A stretch of 13,804 bases of DNA from CAZGLR01 sp964526635 (GTDB lineage: Bacteria > Zixibacteria > MSB-5A5 > GN15 > JAAZOE01): assembly GCA_964526635.1 (NCBI GenBank), contig CAZGLR010000089.1, positions 1 to 13,804 on the forward strand, written 5' to 3'. The notes under the pieces were generated by a model. The model was not told the origin of the DNA. It was given only the letters and a program-made list of their open reading frames with translations, and did not search any database. Positions 13,371-13,804 of the stretch are shown here, piece by piece. A program made the position numbers and the translations under genes. The stretch's first letter is position 1. The number at the start of each line of letters is the position of its first letter.

Positions 13371-13804
13371 TGCCAGTCTCCTTTATCACTTCACCCCAGG
13401 TTTTACCGGAATGCATATGCGGTGCGCTCCAGCCGACTTTTTGACCGAGCTGCTCGATAATTTTCTTTTCAATCGCGCTGCCGCGTTCATTGGGTTCGTC
13501 GTTCCAGCGGACAGCATGATACAGGAAGTATTTGGCAACAAAATGTGACATCCGGGTGAGGGGAATGTACATCAACAGCAGCGATCCGAGGATGATTTCA
13601 GCCATCATGAGGCCGGAAAGCGGCCCGGGTGATGAAAATGTCATCAGCGAAGCAATATATGATCTCACTGTAATAAATCCCGGATCGGCCGTGAAATGAT
13701 GAATCAGGGCGACAGCGATCACGATATCGAAGAAAATCAGATTCACATATTCGGGCTCACCGGAGCCGTGCGGTAGAGCCGGGCCTCGCGCCACTTGCGC
13801 TCGA
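13363..13804 (-). CDS. NarI/TmcC/DsrM-type membrane cytochrome b subunit, C-terminal part (5' end outside window)
   Basis: This is the partial last section of a membrane subunit that anchors the iron-sulfur protein encoded next. Counted from the in-frame GTG at 13794, there are two hydrophobic segments, about 17-35 and 59-79, followed by a cytoplasmic tail. Candidate heme b ligands are H32/H33, H84 (RMSHFVAKYF) and H93. The phrases KYFLYHAVRWNDEPN and WSAPHMHSGKTW recall TmcC-type NarI-family proteins. Full proteins have about five membrane spans, so most of the gene is to the right of the window and GTG 13794 is unlikely to be the true start. The last 11 or so codons before the edge in this frame use rare-looking codons, while another frame reads a plausible basic loop; see the frameshift finding. 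The 8-base overlap with the next gene shows they are co-translated. Confidence 0.8.
   Translation of the reverse strand, partial: RAQVARGPALPHGSGEPEYVNLIFFDIVIAVALIHHFTADPGFITVRSYIASLMTFSSPGPLSGLMMAEIILGSLLLMYIPLTRMSHFVAKYFLYHAVRWNDEPNERGSAIEKKIIEQLGQKVGWSAPHMHSGKTWGEVIKETGNE

Overview
The window looks like chromosomal DNA from an uncultured Gram-negative bacterium. Its outer-membrane efflux parts, secreted proteins with dockerin-type C-terminal tails, and a Tmc/Dsr-type redox complex suggest a candidate phylum of the FCB superphylum, with Zixibacteria as my best guess. This is an inference from protein style; there is no rRNA or marker gene here. I see no transposase, integrase, tRNA, rRNA or CRISPR array. 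Genes are packed closely and fall into two convergent blocks: everything from 1 to 8412 is on the + strand and everything from 8487 to 13804 is on the - strand.

+ strand block. The window opens in the last 46 codons of a secreted protein ending in a dockerin-like calcium-binding tail (1-141). A 320-base gene-free stretch follows, with two hairpins; the second (247-287) is a convincing rho-independent terminator. Next is a complete tripartite efflux operon: periplasmic adaptor (462-1625), RND permease (1622-4792, 4-base overlap) and TolC-type outer-membrane channel (4799-6139). Sixty bases on is a concentrative nucleoside transporter (6199-7500) whose binding-site motifs differ from the classical family. 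The block ends with a 275-residue secreted protein (7585-8412) with a signal peptide and a two-repeat dockerin-like tail of the same type as the one at the window start.

- strand block, read right to left. A NarI/TmcC/DsrM-type membrane cytochrome b subunit runs off the right edge (13363-13804). It overlaps by 8 bases an HdrD/TmcB/DsrK-type iron-sulfur protein with two [4Fe-4S] ferredoxin sites and a CCG domain (11760-13370). Closely behind come a HEAT-like repeat protein (10944-11744), a stand-alone receiver (10535-10915), a membrane histidine kinase with two cysteine-rich PAS domains (8902-10542) and a second stand-alone receiver (8487-8840).

The - strand block is the most interesting part. 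It appears to be one operon coupling a membrane electron-transfer complex to a phosphorelay whose sensor carries two copies of a four-cysteine PAS domain exactly 122 residues apart. A reasonable hypothesis is that the kinase reads the redox or metal state connected with the Hdr-like complex and signals through receivers that have no output domain. I recall a similar arrangement beside the tmc genes of Desulfovibrio, which would make this a conserved but poorly characterised module rather than a wholly new one. A possible one-base frameshift near 13752 in the cytochrome gene should be checked.
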